NCBI GenBank assembly: GCA_963665865.2
Contig: CAXXWF010000001.1
Coordinates: 1-64,000, forward strand
Length of the DNA: 64,000 nucleotides
Direction of reading: 5' to 3'
Source: PHAA01 sp963665865
Lineage (GTDB): Bacteria > Bacillota > Syntrophomonadia > Syntrophomonadales > Syntrophomonadaceae
The translations under genes were made by a program, and so were the position numbers. Below are positions 9,929 through 17,859 of the stretch, piece by piece. Under the pieces are notes generated by a model, which worked only from the letters and a program-made list of their open reading frames with translations, did not search any database and was not told where the DNA came from. Each line of letters begins with the position of its first letter. Position 1 is the stretch's first letter.

Positions 9929-11140
9929 ATGATGAAAGAAATTCAAGACGTTGTTATAGTTAGTGCGTGCAGAACACCTATCGCTAGATTTCAAGGCAGT
10001 CTTAAGGATGTACAGGCTATCGAATTGGCCGTTACCGTAGCTAAAGAAGCCATTAAAAGAGCGGGTGTAGCTGCCGATACTATTGACGAAATAGTAATGG
10101 GCGAAGTATATCCTCATATGCAGGGATCACTGCCTGCCCGCCAGGTTGCTATGGCGGCTGGTCTCCCCGTCAGAAGCAATGCTTGTAATGTTAACCAGAA
10201 CTGCGCTTCCGGAATGCGCGCTCTGGATATAGCCATTCATAACGTTCAACTGGGCAAAACCGATATAAGCTTGGTGGTAGGTGTAGAGAGTATGACCAAT
10301 GCTCCTTATATGCTTCCTAAAGCCAGAATGGGATATCGCATGGGCCCTGGCAGTGTTGAGGATTCTATGCTGCATGACGGTCTGGTAGATCGTCTGGTAC
10401 CCGGACACATGGGCTTGACTGCCGAAAATATCGCTGAGAAATACGGCATTACCCGTGAAGAATGCGACGAACTGGCTCTTTTAAGCCATCAACGCGCTAC
10501 TCGGGCTACTATGGATGGAACCTTTACTCGGGAAATAGTCCCAGTCGAACTCAAGTCTAAAAAGGGTATCAAATTATTTGAAAAAGACGAGCATATGATT
10601 CCCGATGCCAGTGTTGAATCGATGGCTAAACTGGGTCCTGCATTCAAAAAAGGCGGAGTAGTCACCGCCGCTAATGCTTCCGGTATTAATGATGCTGCGG
10701 CTGCTGTAATCGTTATGTCCAAAGCCAAAGCCCTGGAACTGGGATTAAAACCTTTAATGAAGCTGATAAACATCTGTGCTGAAGGCGTAGCTCCTGCAGT
10801 AATGGGTCTGGGTCCGGCAGTTGCCATCCCCAAATGCCTGAAAGAAGCCGGCATGAAATATGAAGACGTGGATTACTGGGAAATCAACGAAGCCTTTGCT
10901 CCTCAATTTATTGGGGTAGGCAGAATGATTAAAGAAGACTTCGGCATCGACATGGACCTGAGCAAGGTAAATGTCAACGGTTCCGGTATTGGCCTGGGCC
11001 ATCCGGTAGGATGTACCGCCTTGCGTATTGTTGTCTCCCTGTACTATGAATTAGAAAAACAAGGCAAGACCGTTGGTGGAGCTTCCTTATGCGTAGGCGG
11101 CGGCCCAGCACTGTGTTCCCTGTGGACTAGGGATATTTAA
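9929..11140 (+). CDS. Acetyl-CoA acetyltransferase (thiolase)
   Basis: A 403-residue thiolase that cleaves acetoacetyl-CoA to two acetyl-CoA. The nucleophilic cysteine lies in NQNCASGMRA, the histidine in GLGHPVGC and the second cysteine in SLCVGGG. Its first 65 bases are identical to the thiolase at 56887-58098. It then diverges moderately (for example VAADTIDE against ITPDTIDE) up to about 10620, becomes identical again for roughly 325 bases (10623-10947), and diverges once more to the end. This mosaic suggests gene conversion between paralogues. The 10-kb duplication ends inside this gene. A hairpin follows the stop codon. Confidence 0.95.
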   Translation: MMKEIQDVVIVSACRTPIARFQGSLKDVQAIELAVTVAKEAIKRAGVAADTIDEIVMGEVYPHMQGSLPARQVAMAAGLPVRSNACNVNQNCASGMRALDIAIHNVQLGKTDISLVVGVESMTNAPYMLPKARMGYRMGPGSVEDSMLHDGLVDRLVPGHMGLTAENIAEKYGITREECDELALLSHQRATRATMDGTFTREIVPVELKSKKGIKLFEKDEHMIPDASVESMAKLGPAFKKGGVVTAANASGINDAAAAVIVMSKAKALELGLKPLMKLINICAEGVAPAVMGLGPAVAIPKCLKEAGMKYEDVDYWEINEAFAPQFIGVGRMIKEDFGIDMDLSKVNVNGSGIGLGHPVGCTALRIVVSLYYELEKQGKTVGGASLCVGGGPALCSLWTRDI

Positions 11141-11168
11141 TAGCCTCCTCAGAGTAATCTCTTTTTAC

Positions 11169-11195
11169 GGGTGATGGTTTGCACAGCCATCACCC
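11169..11195 (+). terminator. Conserved post-thiolase hairpin
   Basis: GGGTGATGG and CCATCACCC enclose TTTGCACAG, followed by GCCTTTTAAGG. Same family as the hairpins at 2838, 12050, 49799 and 58127. Confidence 0.65.
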
Positions 11196-11237
11196 GCCTT
11201 TTAAGGTATATCTTGGGAGAGGAAGGAGGTTAGAAGT

Positions 11238-11456
11238 ATGACTAAGGTAACCATCGATAAAAGTGGCCACATTAGGATTTATTTGGGAAAATGCCGTGAT
11301 CTACGTGCCATGAATAACGAATTGTTCATCGTAAATGCCAGAGAGGATCATATTGTTCTGAGCCCTTCAAGGAACACGGATTATGAAGTAATTGAGGAAT
11401 TGAATAGCCAAGGGGATAGTCTTTTAACCAAAATGAACGGGGAAAAGCAGGCATAG
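11238..11456 (+). CDS. Small protein, AbrB-like N-terminal pattern
   Basis: A 72-residue protein with an excellent ribosome site (GGAAGGAGG) ahead of ATG 11238. The first ~45 residues (KVTIDKSGHIRI, then a hydrophobic strand ending IVLSPS) resemble the swapped-hairpin pattern of AbrB/MazE DNA-binding proteins, but the usual proline/leucine landmarks are weak. It lies between an intact thiolase and a thiolase fragment, where other operons have the acyl-CoA dehydrogenase. It may be a transcription factor or an unrelated small protein; the resemblance was judged by eye only. Confidence 0.55.
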   Translation: MTKVTIDKSGHIRIYLGKCRDLRAMNNELFIVNAREDHIVLSPSRNTDYEVIEELNSQGDSLLTKMNGEKQA

Positions 11457-11642
11457 TCTAAAACATTAGAGCATTTCAGCCACGTTAATCGCGAGTATTT
11501 TTAATACCATTTATACCTGTATATTCCAAGAATACATTAAAATTGCGTTTGCAAAGCTGTCACTTTGATTTTCAGCCGGGTAAAAATGTAATCAAATTGT
11601 CCGGAATCAGTGTTGGTAAAATGCTCAAAGGAGATTTCGGCA

Positions 11643-12021
11643 ATGAAATTGATCAACATCTGTGCTGAAGGTGTAGATCCTGAATTAATGGGTCTAGGCC
11701 CGGCAGTTGTCATTCCCAAATGCTTGGCTCAAGCCGGCATGAAATATGAAGACGTGGATTACTGGGAAATCAACGAAGCCTTTGCTTCACAGTTCATTGG
11801 TGTAGGCAGAATGATCAAAGAAGACTTCGGCATTGACATGGACCTGAGCAAGGTAAATGTCAACGGTTCCGGCATTGGCCTGGGCTAGCCGGTAGGATGT
11901 ACCGCCCTGCGTATTGTTTTCTCCCTGTACTATGGAAAAACAGGGCAAGACCATTGGTGGAGCCTCCCTATGCGTAGGCGGCGGCCCAGCACAGTGTTCT
12001 CTGTGGACCAGGGATATTTAA
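11643..12021 (+). pseudogene. 3' fragment of a third thiolase gene
   Basis: About 125 codons matching the C-terminal third of the neighbouring thiolases, including the VDYWEINEAFA region. The CAT codon of the catalytic histidine in GLGHPVG has become TAG (11886-11888), and a 5-base deletion follows near 11936 where the others read TATGAACTC. The end of the gene (SLWTRDI) can still be recognised. Unlike the frameshifted genes of the left repeat copy, this sequence also carries substitutions, so it is a true pseudogene. The 5' two-thirds are missing. Confidence 0.9.
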
Positions 12022-12049
12022 CAGTCTCCTCAGGGTAATCTCTTTTTAC

Positions 12050-12076
12050 GGGTGATGGTTTGCACAGCCATCACCT
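12050..12076 (+). terminator. Post-thiolase hairpin of the pseudogene locus
   Basis: GGGTGATGG and CCATCACC around TTTGCACAG, then TGGTTCTTTAAAAAAG. The whole 12002-12216 segment aligns with 58082-58293, so this is the hairpin that separated the lost thiolase from the lost dehydrogenase. Confidence 0.55.
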
Positions 12077-12137
12077 GGTTCTTTAAAAAAGTAGCTTTGT
12101 GATAAAAATAGATGGTAAATAAATGGAGGGAAAATAA

Positions 12138-12216
12138 ATGGCTGCTAATTTTGCTGTAAATAATATTAGAGATTTTGAATTTATAATTAAAGAATGGCTT
12201 CCTACGGACGGAGTCG
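12138..12216 (+). pseudogene. 5' stub of an acyl-CoA dehydrogenase gene
   Basis: The ribosome site and the first ~26 codons (MAANFAVNNIRDFEF...) match the start of the gene at 58215. Similarity ends abruptly after the GGAGTC codons and is followed by unrelated AT-rich sequence. With the thiolase fragment just upstream, it marks a deleted third copy of the thiolase/acyl-CoA dehydrogenase pair. Confidence 0.88.
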
Positions 12217-12490
12217 CTGATTCCTCTCCTATCTTTTTTAATATTTCAATTCGCAATATACATGCCAAGTATCGATAATTATAAGTTTTATAAATAACTC
12301 CTCGGAGAAATATTTCTTATATGGGTTATGGTTTGCACAGACCGTAATCTGCCTTTTAACAAAACGCTTAGCGATAAATCCCGAAATACCTTATTGCGTG
12401 GCTTCAGTAGGGTGCATTTTAATGAAAGGAGTGATAAAATATATATGTTAGATAGGTTGGAACATCCTGGGTCTAAAGGGGGAAAAACGT
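12217..12490. other. Gene-free stretch with decayed operon remnants
   Basis: I see no gene here. Bases 12296-12358 (ACTCCTCGGAGAAATATTTC, then GGGTTATGGTTTGCACAGAC) resemble the sequence after the thiolase genes, with the hairpin decayed on one arm. They look like a fourth, older copy of the thiolase 3' region. A ribosome site for the next gene is at 12476-12483. Confidence 0.5.
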
Positions 12491-14611
12491 ATGACATGGA
12501 CAAACACATTTGATGAAGTCAATTCGGTGCTCGTTAAGGATTTGATGAACACCCAGTATAAAACTATATACCCTGATGATTCACTTCGTACAGTTATTAT
12601 TAATTTAAGGGATTCAAAGTTGGATACGCTTCCTGTGATCGATCATGAGGGAAAACTAGTTGGGATTTTTCCAAGGAGGCATTTATATACGGCTTTATTG
12701 GAATGTACAAGCATGGATGATCTGTGTACTCCTTACATTGTTTATTCCACCTATTTGAGGTATTCAGAAGACAAGTATGATCAAACCTTGGTAGGAAAAG
12801 TGATTAACAGTAAGGTGGGTAATGCTCCGGTCGTGGATTCATCTGGTAATTTAGTAGGCATGATTGGGAAGATCGAGTATCTTAGGCAGGCCTTATTTCT
12901 GCTTATTAAAGCAAATGCCCTTTTGGAATCTGTTTTTCAAGCAATTCACGAGGGGATGATAGTTGTAAATAATAACGGGTATATTCTAAACATCAATCAA
13001 ACCGCAGAACAAATGCTCGGAATTGCTAGTGCGGACATTCAAGGGAAATATCTGGAAGACATATTACCCGAAATTGTTTTTTCTGAAATCCATTTTGAAA
13101 ATGGATCTTTATTTAGGTTCAAGGGTACCATCCACTCGATTGCCGTAATTATTAGCGCAGTGCCGATTATAGAAAACGGTAGTCAAATTGGTATTAGTTT
13201 TGCGTTTCAAGATATGTCAGATATAGAGAATATTGCCCATGAATTGGAAACCACAAAGGAACTTCAAACCACGCTCGATGCGGTTATTAATGCTTCTACG
13301 TATGGAGTCCTTGTTACTGATAAAACTGGGTTAATTAGATATGTAAATGAAATAACAAGCCAGTTGTTTGATATGACAGCAGAGAGTATTATCGGAAAAG
13401 CATTTAATGATTACGTTCCGGCATCCGGAACCGAGAATATAGCTGACTCTGCTTTTGCTAAAGTAGAGATTTGCCAGATCAGCGGCAAAAATTGTATAGT
13501 TTCACATGTCCCGGTTAAGTCTCATATACATGACAAGAAATCTGCAGGATTTGTCAGTACAGTTTACTGTAATGATAATAAACTTATTGAAGAAATACTC
13601 AAAAAATGGTCCTCGTTGCAGCATCAAGTTCAGTACTATAGAGATGAGCTTGAAAAACTAGGTGATGGAAAAGCCAGTTTTGACAAAATAGTGAGTAAAA
13701 ATGCTGATTTAATCAGAATAAAAAAGGACGCCCAGCGTATTGCACACAGCGGCTCAACTATTCTTTTGACCGGGGAAAGCGGAGTTGGCAAGGACATGTT
13801 TGCTCGGGCCATCCATTCAGCTAGTTCGAGAGCAAAATTTTCGTTGGTAAAAGTAAATTGTGCAGCTATAGCCGAAACACTAATGGAATCAGAACTTTTC
13901 GGTTATGTTGCGGGTTCCTTCACGGGTGCATCAAAGAATGGAAAAATCGGTTATTTTGAACAAGCTAACAAAGGCACTATATTTCTTGATGAAATCGGCG
14001 ATATGCCTCTATCAATACAAGTCAAGATATTGCAGGTATTACAGGATAAGCAGTTTATGCGGGTGGGGGAATCGACCCCCCGTAGTATTGATGTACGGAT
14101 CATTGCTGCCACCAATAGAGATCTGCAGGAGGCTATCACAAAGGGTTTATTTAGGGAAGACCTCTACTATCGACTCAATGTTATTGAACTGAACCTACCG
14201 CCGCTTAGATCTCGTCCTGAAGACATTTTGCTTTTGGCCGAGACGTTTGTTCAGAAATATAACCATATATTGGGGTCTAAGATAACCGCAATAAACAAGA
14301 CTGCCCAGGAAGCTTTGGTTTTGCATGATTGGCCTGGAAATATCCGGGAGCTTGAGAATGCTATTGAAAGAGCTGCCAACTATGCATGGGAAGGTGAAAT
14401 TGGGGTTGAACATCTTCCGAGCCGAGTTTTGCAATTTGATGATCAGGAATTTACCCCGTCGTCTTATCGTTCAGTGTTACATGATGTTGATAAGGAAATT
14501 ATTGCAGACACTTTAAAAATAACTAAAGGGAATAAGAGTGCAGCAGCAAGATTGCTTAAAATAAGTAGAACCGCCTTTTATGAAAAGCTCGTCAAATATG
14601 GCTTATATTAA
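12491..14611 (+). CDS. Sigma-54 activator with CBS pair and PAS domains
   Basis: A 706-residue enhancer-binding protein. Residues ~12-135 form a CBS pair (VKDLMNTQYKTIYPDDSL; PVVDSSGNLVGMIGK), two PAS domains follow at ~145-250 and ~262-360, then the AAA+ domain with Walker A GESGVGKD at about 427 and a C-terminal Fis-type helix-turn-helix (~670-700). The sigma-54 contact loop reads GSFTGA at about residue 474, instead of the GAFTGA of the other two activators in this window. It faces the leftward CoA-transferase/reductase operon convergently and is the closest activator to the two likely sigma-54 promoters at 22.0 and 22.7 kb, which it may control. CBS domains often bind adenine nucleotides, so energy sensing is possible. 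Confidence 0.9.
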   Translation: MTWTNTFDEVNSVLVKDLMNTQYKTIYPDDSLRTVIINLRDSKLDTLPVIDHEGKLVGIFPRRHLYTALLECTSMDDLCTPYIVYSTYLRYSEDKYDQTLVGKVINSKVGNAPVVDSSGNLVGMIGKIEYLRQALFLLIKANALLESVFQAIHEGMIVVNNNGYILNINQTAEQMLGIASADIQGKYLEDILPEIVFSEIHFENGSLFRFKGTIHSIAVIISAVPIIENGSQIGISFAFQDMSDIENIAHELETTKELQTTLDAVINASTYGVLVTDKTGLIRYVNEITSQLFDMTAESIIGKAFNDYVPASGTENIADSAFAKVEICQISGKNCIVSHVPVKSHIHDKKSAGFVSTVYCNDNKLIEEILKKWSSLQHQVQYYRDELEKLGDGKASFDKIVSKNADLIRIKKDAQRIAHSGSTILLTGESGVGKDMFARAIHSASSRAKFSLVKVNCAAIAETLMESELFGYVAGSFTGASKNGKIGYFEQANKGTIFLDEIGDMPLSIQVKILQVLQDKQFMRVGESTPRSIDVRIIAATNRDLQEAITKGLFREDLYYRLNVIELNLPPLRSRPEDILLLAETFVQKYNHILGSKITAINKTAQEALVLHDWPGNIRELENAIERAANYAWEGEIGVEHLPSRVLQFDDQEFTPSSYRSVLHDVDKEIIADTLKITKGNKSAAARLLKISRTAFYEKLVKYGLY

Positions 14612-14709
14612 AATCTTTTAGTTCCTAAAAATATACCGTTATTATTGTAAATGTTGCTGCGGTATTACATTTCTATTTTCTGCCATAAACTGAATTTGAG
14701 AAGGTGGAA

Positions 14710-15678
14710 CTAACTAAGTTGATAAAAGATGCCCTCCTCACAAGAGTAATCTTTGTGCACTTTCCCTTCACCCTCCAAATACTTGAGATGGGCAATAATC
14801 TCCCCTTGAGCAAACCACTTCTGAGCATTCGGAAAGTCTTCCCATTTATCATAGGATAGATCCCATTTGATCCGGGCTGCTACCTGGTAGGCAGTCAACC
14901 GGTTATCTTGTAAAGCTAAAAGTATATCGTTACACCGTTTTTGGTGATGTTGGCGCAACTCTGCTATACGTCTTTCCAGGTCAGTAATCAAACGTCGATG
15001 AGCTGGTAAAGTGAGGATAACTTCCATTTTTGCCACCTTATCTAAGCTGTGCAGGTAGTCGCGCAGGGGATCCCATTCTTCTTCCGAATATAAACTAATG
15101 GTGGGGGTAATATCCTCAAGTACATGGTCTCCTGAGAAAAGCCATTTCCTGTCCGGTTCGTACAGACACATATGCCCCCTGGAGTGCCCAGGGGTGAACA
15201 CACATTGCAAGTGCCAGCCAGGTAAAACAATAGTATCTCCTTCATCCACCAGCGTGAAAGCTGCCAAAGGAGTGGCCACGAATTTAAAGATGGGATTTTC
15301 TGCTCTGGCGTCCTTCCAATCGGGAAAGCCATTTAACTGAGCATACCGAAGACGTTCAGTCCACTGATAGGGTTGGCTCAACCAAGTAGCGTCTGCTACA
15401 CTGCAAAAGACGCGAGAACCTGGTCGGGCCACGTGAGTTATCAACCCGGAGTGATCCGCGTGCATATGAGTAATAAATAAATCGGTACAGTAAAGATCTA
15501 CCCCTAACTGCGCCAATCCTTGGTCCAGGGCCTCCTTACACTCAGAGAGGTTCAAACCGGTATCGATTAGGAGATTTCTCTCTGGAGTAATGATCAGATA
15601 ATCATTTATAATTTTCAGAGGATTTTTCGGAAGGGGAATTTCAATTCGAAACAACCCATTTGCAATTTCTTCGACCAT
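14710..15678 (-). CDS. Metallo-beta-lactamase-fold hydrolase
   Basis: A 322-residue protein with the dinuclear-metal motif THMHADHSGL, an upstream LIDTGLN aspartate strand, a distal histidine in PGHSRGHMC and an aspartate in LFSGDHVL. This is the fold of glyoxalase II and LACTB2-type hydrolases. The C-terminal ~90 residues form a helical extension. It is the last gene of the leftward operon with CoA transferase, reductase, isomerase and acyl-CoA dehydrogenase, so it may be a thioesterase or ring/lactone hydrolase acting on a CoA intermediate; the substrate cannot be read from the sequence. A 206-base gap with a tandem repeat separates it from the dehydrogenase. Confidence 0.85.
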   Translation of the reverse strand: MVEEIANGLFRIEIPLPKNPLKIINDYLIITPERNLLIDTGLNLSECKEALDQGLAQLGVDLYCTDLFITHMHADHSGLITHVARPGSRVFCSVADATWLSQPYQWTERLRYAQLNGFPDWKDARAENPIFKFVATPLAAFTLVDEGDTIVLPGWHLQCVFTPGHSRGHMCLYEPDRKWLFSGDHVLEDITPTISLYSEEEWDPLRDYLHSLDKVAKMEVILTLPAHRRLITDLERRIAELRQHHQKRCNDILLALQDNRLTAYQVAARIKWDLSYDKWEDFPNAQKWFAQGEIIAHLKYLEGEGKVHKDYSCEEGIFYQLS

Positions 15679-15746
15679 TATTTATCACTCCTCGGCATTT
15701 GTGCCATCACATCAAAAACAGTAATTGTAAAGACATTTAGTCGCAA

Positions 15747-15816
15747 ATGTAAAGGCTGATCAGTAATAACCTAATCAGTAATAACCTAATCAGTAATAAC
15801 CTAATCAGCCTTACAT
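15747..15816. repeat. Three 15-bp tandem repeats inside a hairpin
   Basis: CAGTAATAACCTAAT is repeated exactly three times at 15761-15805. It is flanked by near-complementary arms TGTAAAGGCTGAT and ATCAGCCTTACA (one bulged base), so transcript from either strand could fold back with the repeats in the loop. It occupies the gap between the acyl-CoA dehydrogenase and hydrolase genes. It may be a terminator-like or processing structure. Confidence 0.75.
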
Positions 15817-15884
15817 TCGTGTCTAACCCATTTATTAAATGTCGTCCATTTACAAACATACAAAATTGCAAGTTATATCTGTTT

Positions 15885-17039
15885 CTACAAACCCATATTT
15901 TTAGCAACTATATTGAGCATAATCTCGGAAGCTCCGGCAAAAAGTCTGTTTAATCTGCTGTCAACAAACTGCCGGGCAATGGGATACTCCGCCATAAATC
16001 CGTATCCGCCAAAAAGTTGCAGGCAATTGTCAGCTACGCGCGAAGCCATTTCACATACCCAGTACTTGGCCATACAGATTTCATTGCTTGCTTCGCTAGA
16101 CTTTCCAGCCATATGCTGAATGGTAAGTTGGTCAAGAAAGGCTTCTGCCAACTGTACTTCGGTAGCACATTTGGCCAGCACATGCTGGGTATTCTGAAAC
16201 TTGCCTATTGGTTGCCCGAAAGCGTATCTTTCCTGAACATACTGCGTGGTGAGCGCTACCGAACGCTTGGCCTTGGCTAGAGCATCCCACGAGGAGGAAA
16301 GACGTTCCTGGGTTAGCTTTTTCATGAGCATCTTAAAGCCCTTGCCTTCCTCTCCCAACAGGTTTTCCACCGGTACCTTGCAATTATCAAAGAATAGTTC
16401 GGCTGTGTCCTGGGCATGCATGCCTATTTTTTTGAGTCCTTTTCCCCGTTCAAACCCCTCCATTCCGCGTTCCACCACTAATAAACTAATCCCTTTGTGT
16501 GCCGGTTGGGCCTTGGGGTCAGTCTTAACAGCCAAAATAATAATATCAGAGTTTATTCCGTTGGAAATGAAGGTCTTAGAACCGTTTACGACATAATGGT
16601 CTCCCTGCCTTATGGCTGTGGTCCGTATAGCCGCAAGGTCAGAACCCGCTCCGGGCTCGGTCATGGCGATGGCCAGAACTTTCTCGCCGCTGCAGCATCC
16701 CGGCAGCCAGCGCATTTTTTGTTCTTCAGTTCCAAACTCTGTAATGTAGGGGCTCACGATATTGTTGTGACATCTTATATAAACCCCTTGTAATCCACGT
16801 TTTCCTATTTCCTCTATTTCGATAACCGAGTATAGATAATCAGCCCCTGCTCCGCCGTACTCTTCGGCTACATCAGTACAAAGATAGCCGTAGTCTCCAA
16901 ACTTCTTCCATATTTCATGTGGGACGAGCATATCCTCTTCCCACTGTTCATAGTATGGGGCTATTTCCTTATCCAAAAATTTACCGAAAGCCTCCCTAAA
17001 CATGTCATGTTCTCTGGTAAATTGCAATAATCTTTCCAT
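15885..17039 (-). CDS. Acyl-CoA dehydrogenase (384 aa)
   Basis: An FAD-dependent dehydrogenase of ordinary length (384 residues), distinct from the 611-residue type elsewhere in the window. The flavin/substrate signatures AMTEPGAGSDLAAI and GFMAEYPIARQFVDSR are clear. Where butyryl- and medium-chain enzymes carry the catalytic glutamate (EGTS), this protein has LFAGASEIM, the pattern of long-chain or branched-chain dehydrogenases, whose base lies elsewhere. The start ATG has GGAGAGATATC upstream. It is fourth in the leftward operon, 30 bases after the isomerase. It is expected to oxidise a CoA thioester and pass electrons to an electron-transfer flavoprotein not encoded here. Confidence 0.93.
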   Translation of the reverse strand: MERLLQFTREHDMFREAFGKFLDKEIAPYYEQWEEDMLVPHEIWKKFGDYGYLCTDVAEEYGGAGADYLYSVIEIEEIGKRGLQGVYIRCHNNIVSPYITEFGTEEQKMRWLPGCCSGEKVLAIAMTEPGAGSDLAAIRTTAIRQGDHYVVNGSKTFISNGINSDIIILAVKTDPKAQPAHKGISLLVVERGMEGFERGKGLKKIGMHAQDTAELFFDNCKVPVENLLGEEGKGFKMLMKKLTQERLSSSWDALAKAKRSVALTTQYVQERYAFGQPIGKFQNTQHVLAKCATEVQLAEAFLDQLTIQHMAGKSSEASNEICMAKYWVCEMASRVADNCLQLFGGYGFMAEYPIARQFVDSRLNRLFAGASEIMLNIVAKNMGL

Positions 17040-17069
17040 GATATCTCTCCTTCTAATATTATTATAAAT

Positions 17070-17843
17070 TTACTTGTTCGGTTTATTTTTTCTTTCCAAA
17101 AGTTTACGTAAGGCCTCTTTGTGTTCATCAGATTGGAAGCAGATGCCCTGTGCAAACGCCTCCATTTCCAATATATAAGGTAGATCGTTTTCCAGACTGC
17201 GGTTAAGAATCGACTTATCAAGAGCAAGAGCTGTAGCCGATCTTTTTGCCATAGTTTTGGCCAGTTCCATAACTATCGGTTCCAATTGATCCCTAGGAAC
17301 AACCTGGTTGACCAGGCCTATGTCCTTGGCTTCTCGTGCATTAATGGTGCGGCCGGTGAAAACCAGTTCTTTGGCCCGTGCCAGACCGATCATGCGAGGC
17401 AGGAAGTATAGACCGCCAAAATCAGGAACTAATCCGGTATTGATATATACCTGTGAGAACGTGGCCTCCTCTACGGCTATAATCATATCGCCAGCTATAG
17501 CCAGATTAAATCCTGCTCCGGCAGCAATTCCATTTACTGCCACAATAATCGGCTTTTCGAGATTTACCATGAGCTTCAGGATAGGTTGCAGGTTGCGAAC
17601 GCGTTCCCGACCGGATATGGCATCAAAGCCAGATCCCTGCTCATTAATATCTGCTCCAGCAGATAAAGCCCGTCCAGCACCGGTTAGCACTATAACATTG
17701 ATATTTTCATTTACTGCCATATCTTCTAAGGCTAGTCGAAGCTCTTTCCGCATTAATAAGTTCAGAGCATTAAGGCTTTCAGGGCGGTTTAAGGTAATTA
17801 CCCCTACCCCTTCCGATTGACTGGTTAGAATTGTGCTATACAA
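17070..17843 (-). CDS. PaaG-like enoyl-CoA isomerase (crotonase fold)
   Basis: A 257-residue crotonase-superfamily protein. The start is taken as TTG at 17843, with GGGAGG nine bases upstream. Neither hydratase glutamate is conserved: GGGCELA reads GAGFNLA and the PEVGLG segment reads VYINTG. Instead it has GLVPDFGGLYFLPR, whose aspartate matches the catalytic residue of PaaG-type and delta3-delta2 enoyl-CoA isomerases. It therefore more likely moves a double bond than adds water. It follows the dienoyl-CoA reductase by 16 bases and precedes the dehydrogenase, an arrangement suited to unsaturated or cyclic acyl-CoA substrates. Confidence 0.85.
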   Translation of the reverse strand: MYSTILTSQSEGVGVITLNRPESLNALNLLMRKELRLALEDMAVNENINVIVLTGAGRALSAGADINEQGSGFDAISGRERVRNLQPILKLMVNLEKPIIVAVNGIAAGAGFNLAIAGDMIIAVEEATFSQVYINTGLVPDFGGLYFLPRMIGLARAKELVFTGRTINAREAKDIGLVNQVVPRDQLEPIVMELAKTMAKRSATALALDKSILNRSLENDLPYILEMEAFAQGICFQSDEHKEALRKLLERKNKPNK

Positions 17844-17859
17844 AGTTAGCTTCCTCCCT

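Larger units (their letters stand above)
1..9993. repeat. Left copy of a ~10-kb direct duplication (partner 46960-56951)
   Basis: This stretch matches 46960-56951 in the same orientation. I found seven single-base indels and no substitution by eye: near 1322, 2222, 3041, 5631, 7800, 8030 and 8781. Identity stops at base 9994, inside a thiolase gene. Five of the seven indels fall in genes and all five break the left copy, while the right copy stays open. The right copy continues further upstream, so the left copy may also begin before this window. An indel-only pattern fits either uncorrected long-read errors at a contig end or a very young duplication. Confidence 0.95.

Noticed and set aside
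15885..17039. Acyl-CoA dehydrogenase thought inactive because FAGAS replaces EGTS
   Set aside because: Long-chain and isovaleryl-type dehydrogenases also lack the glutamate here and keep it elsewhere.
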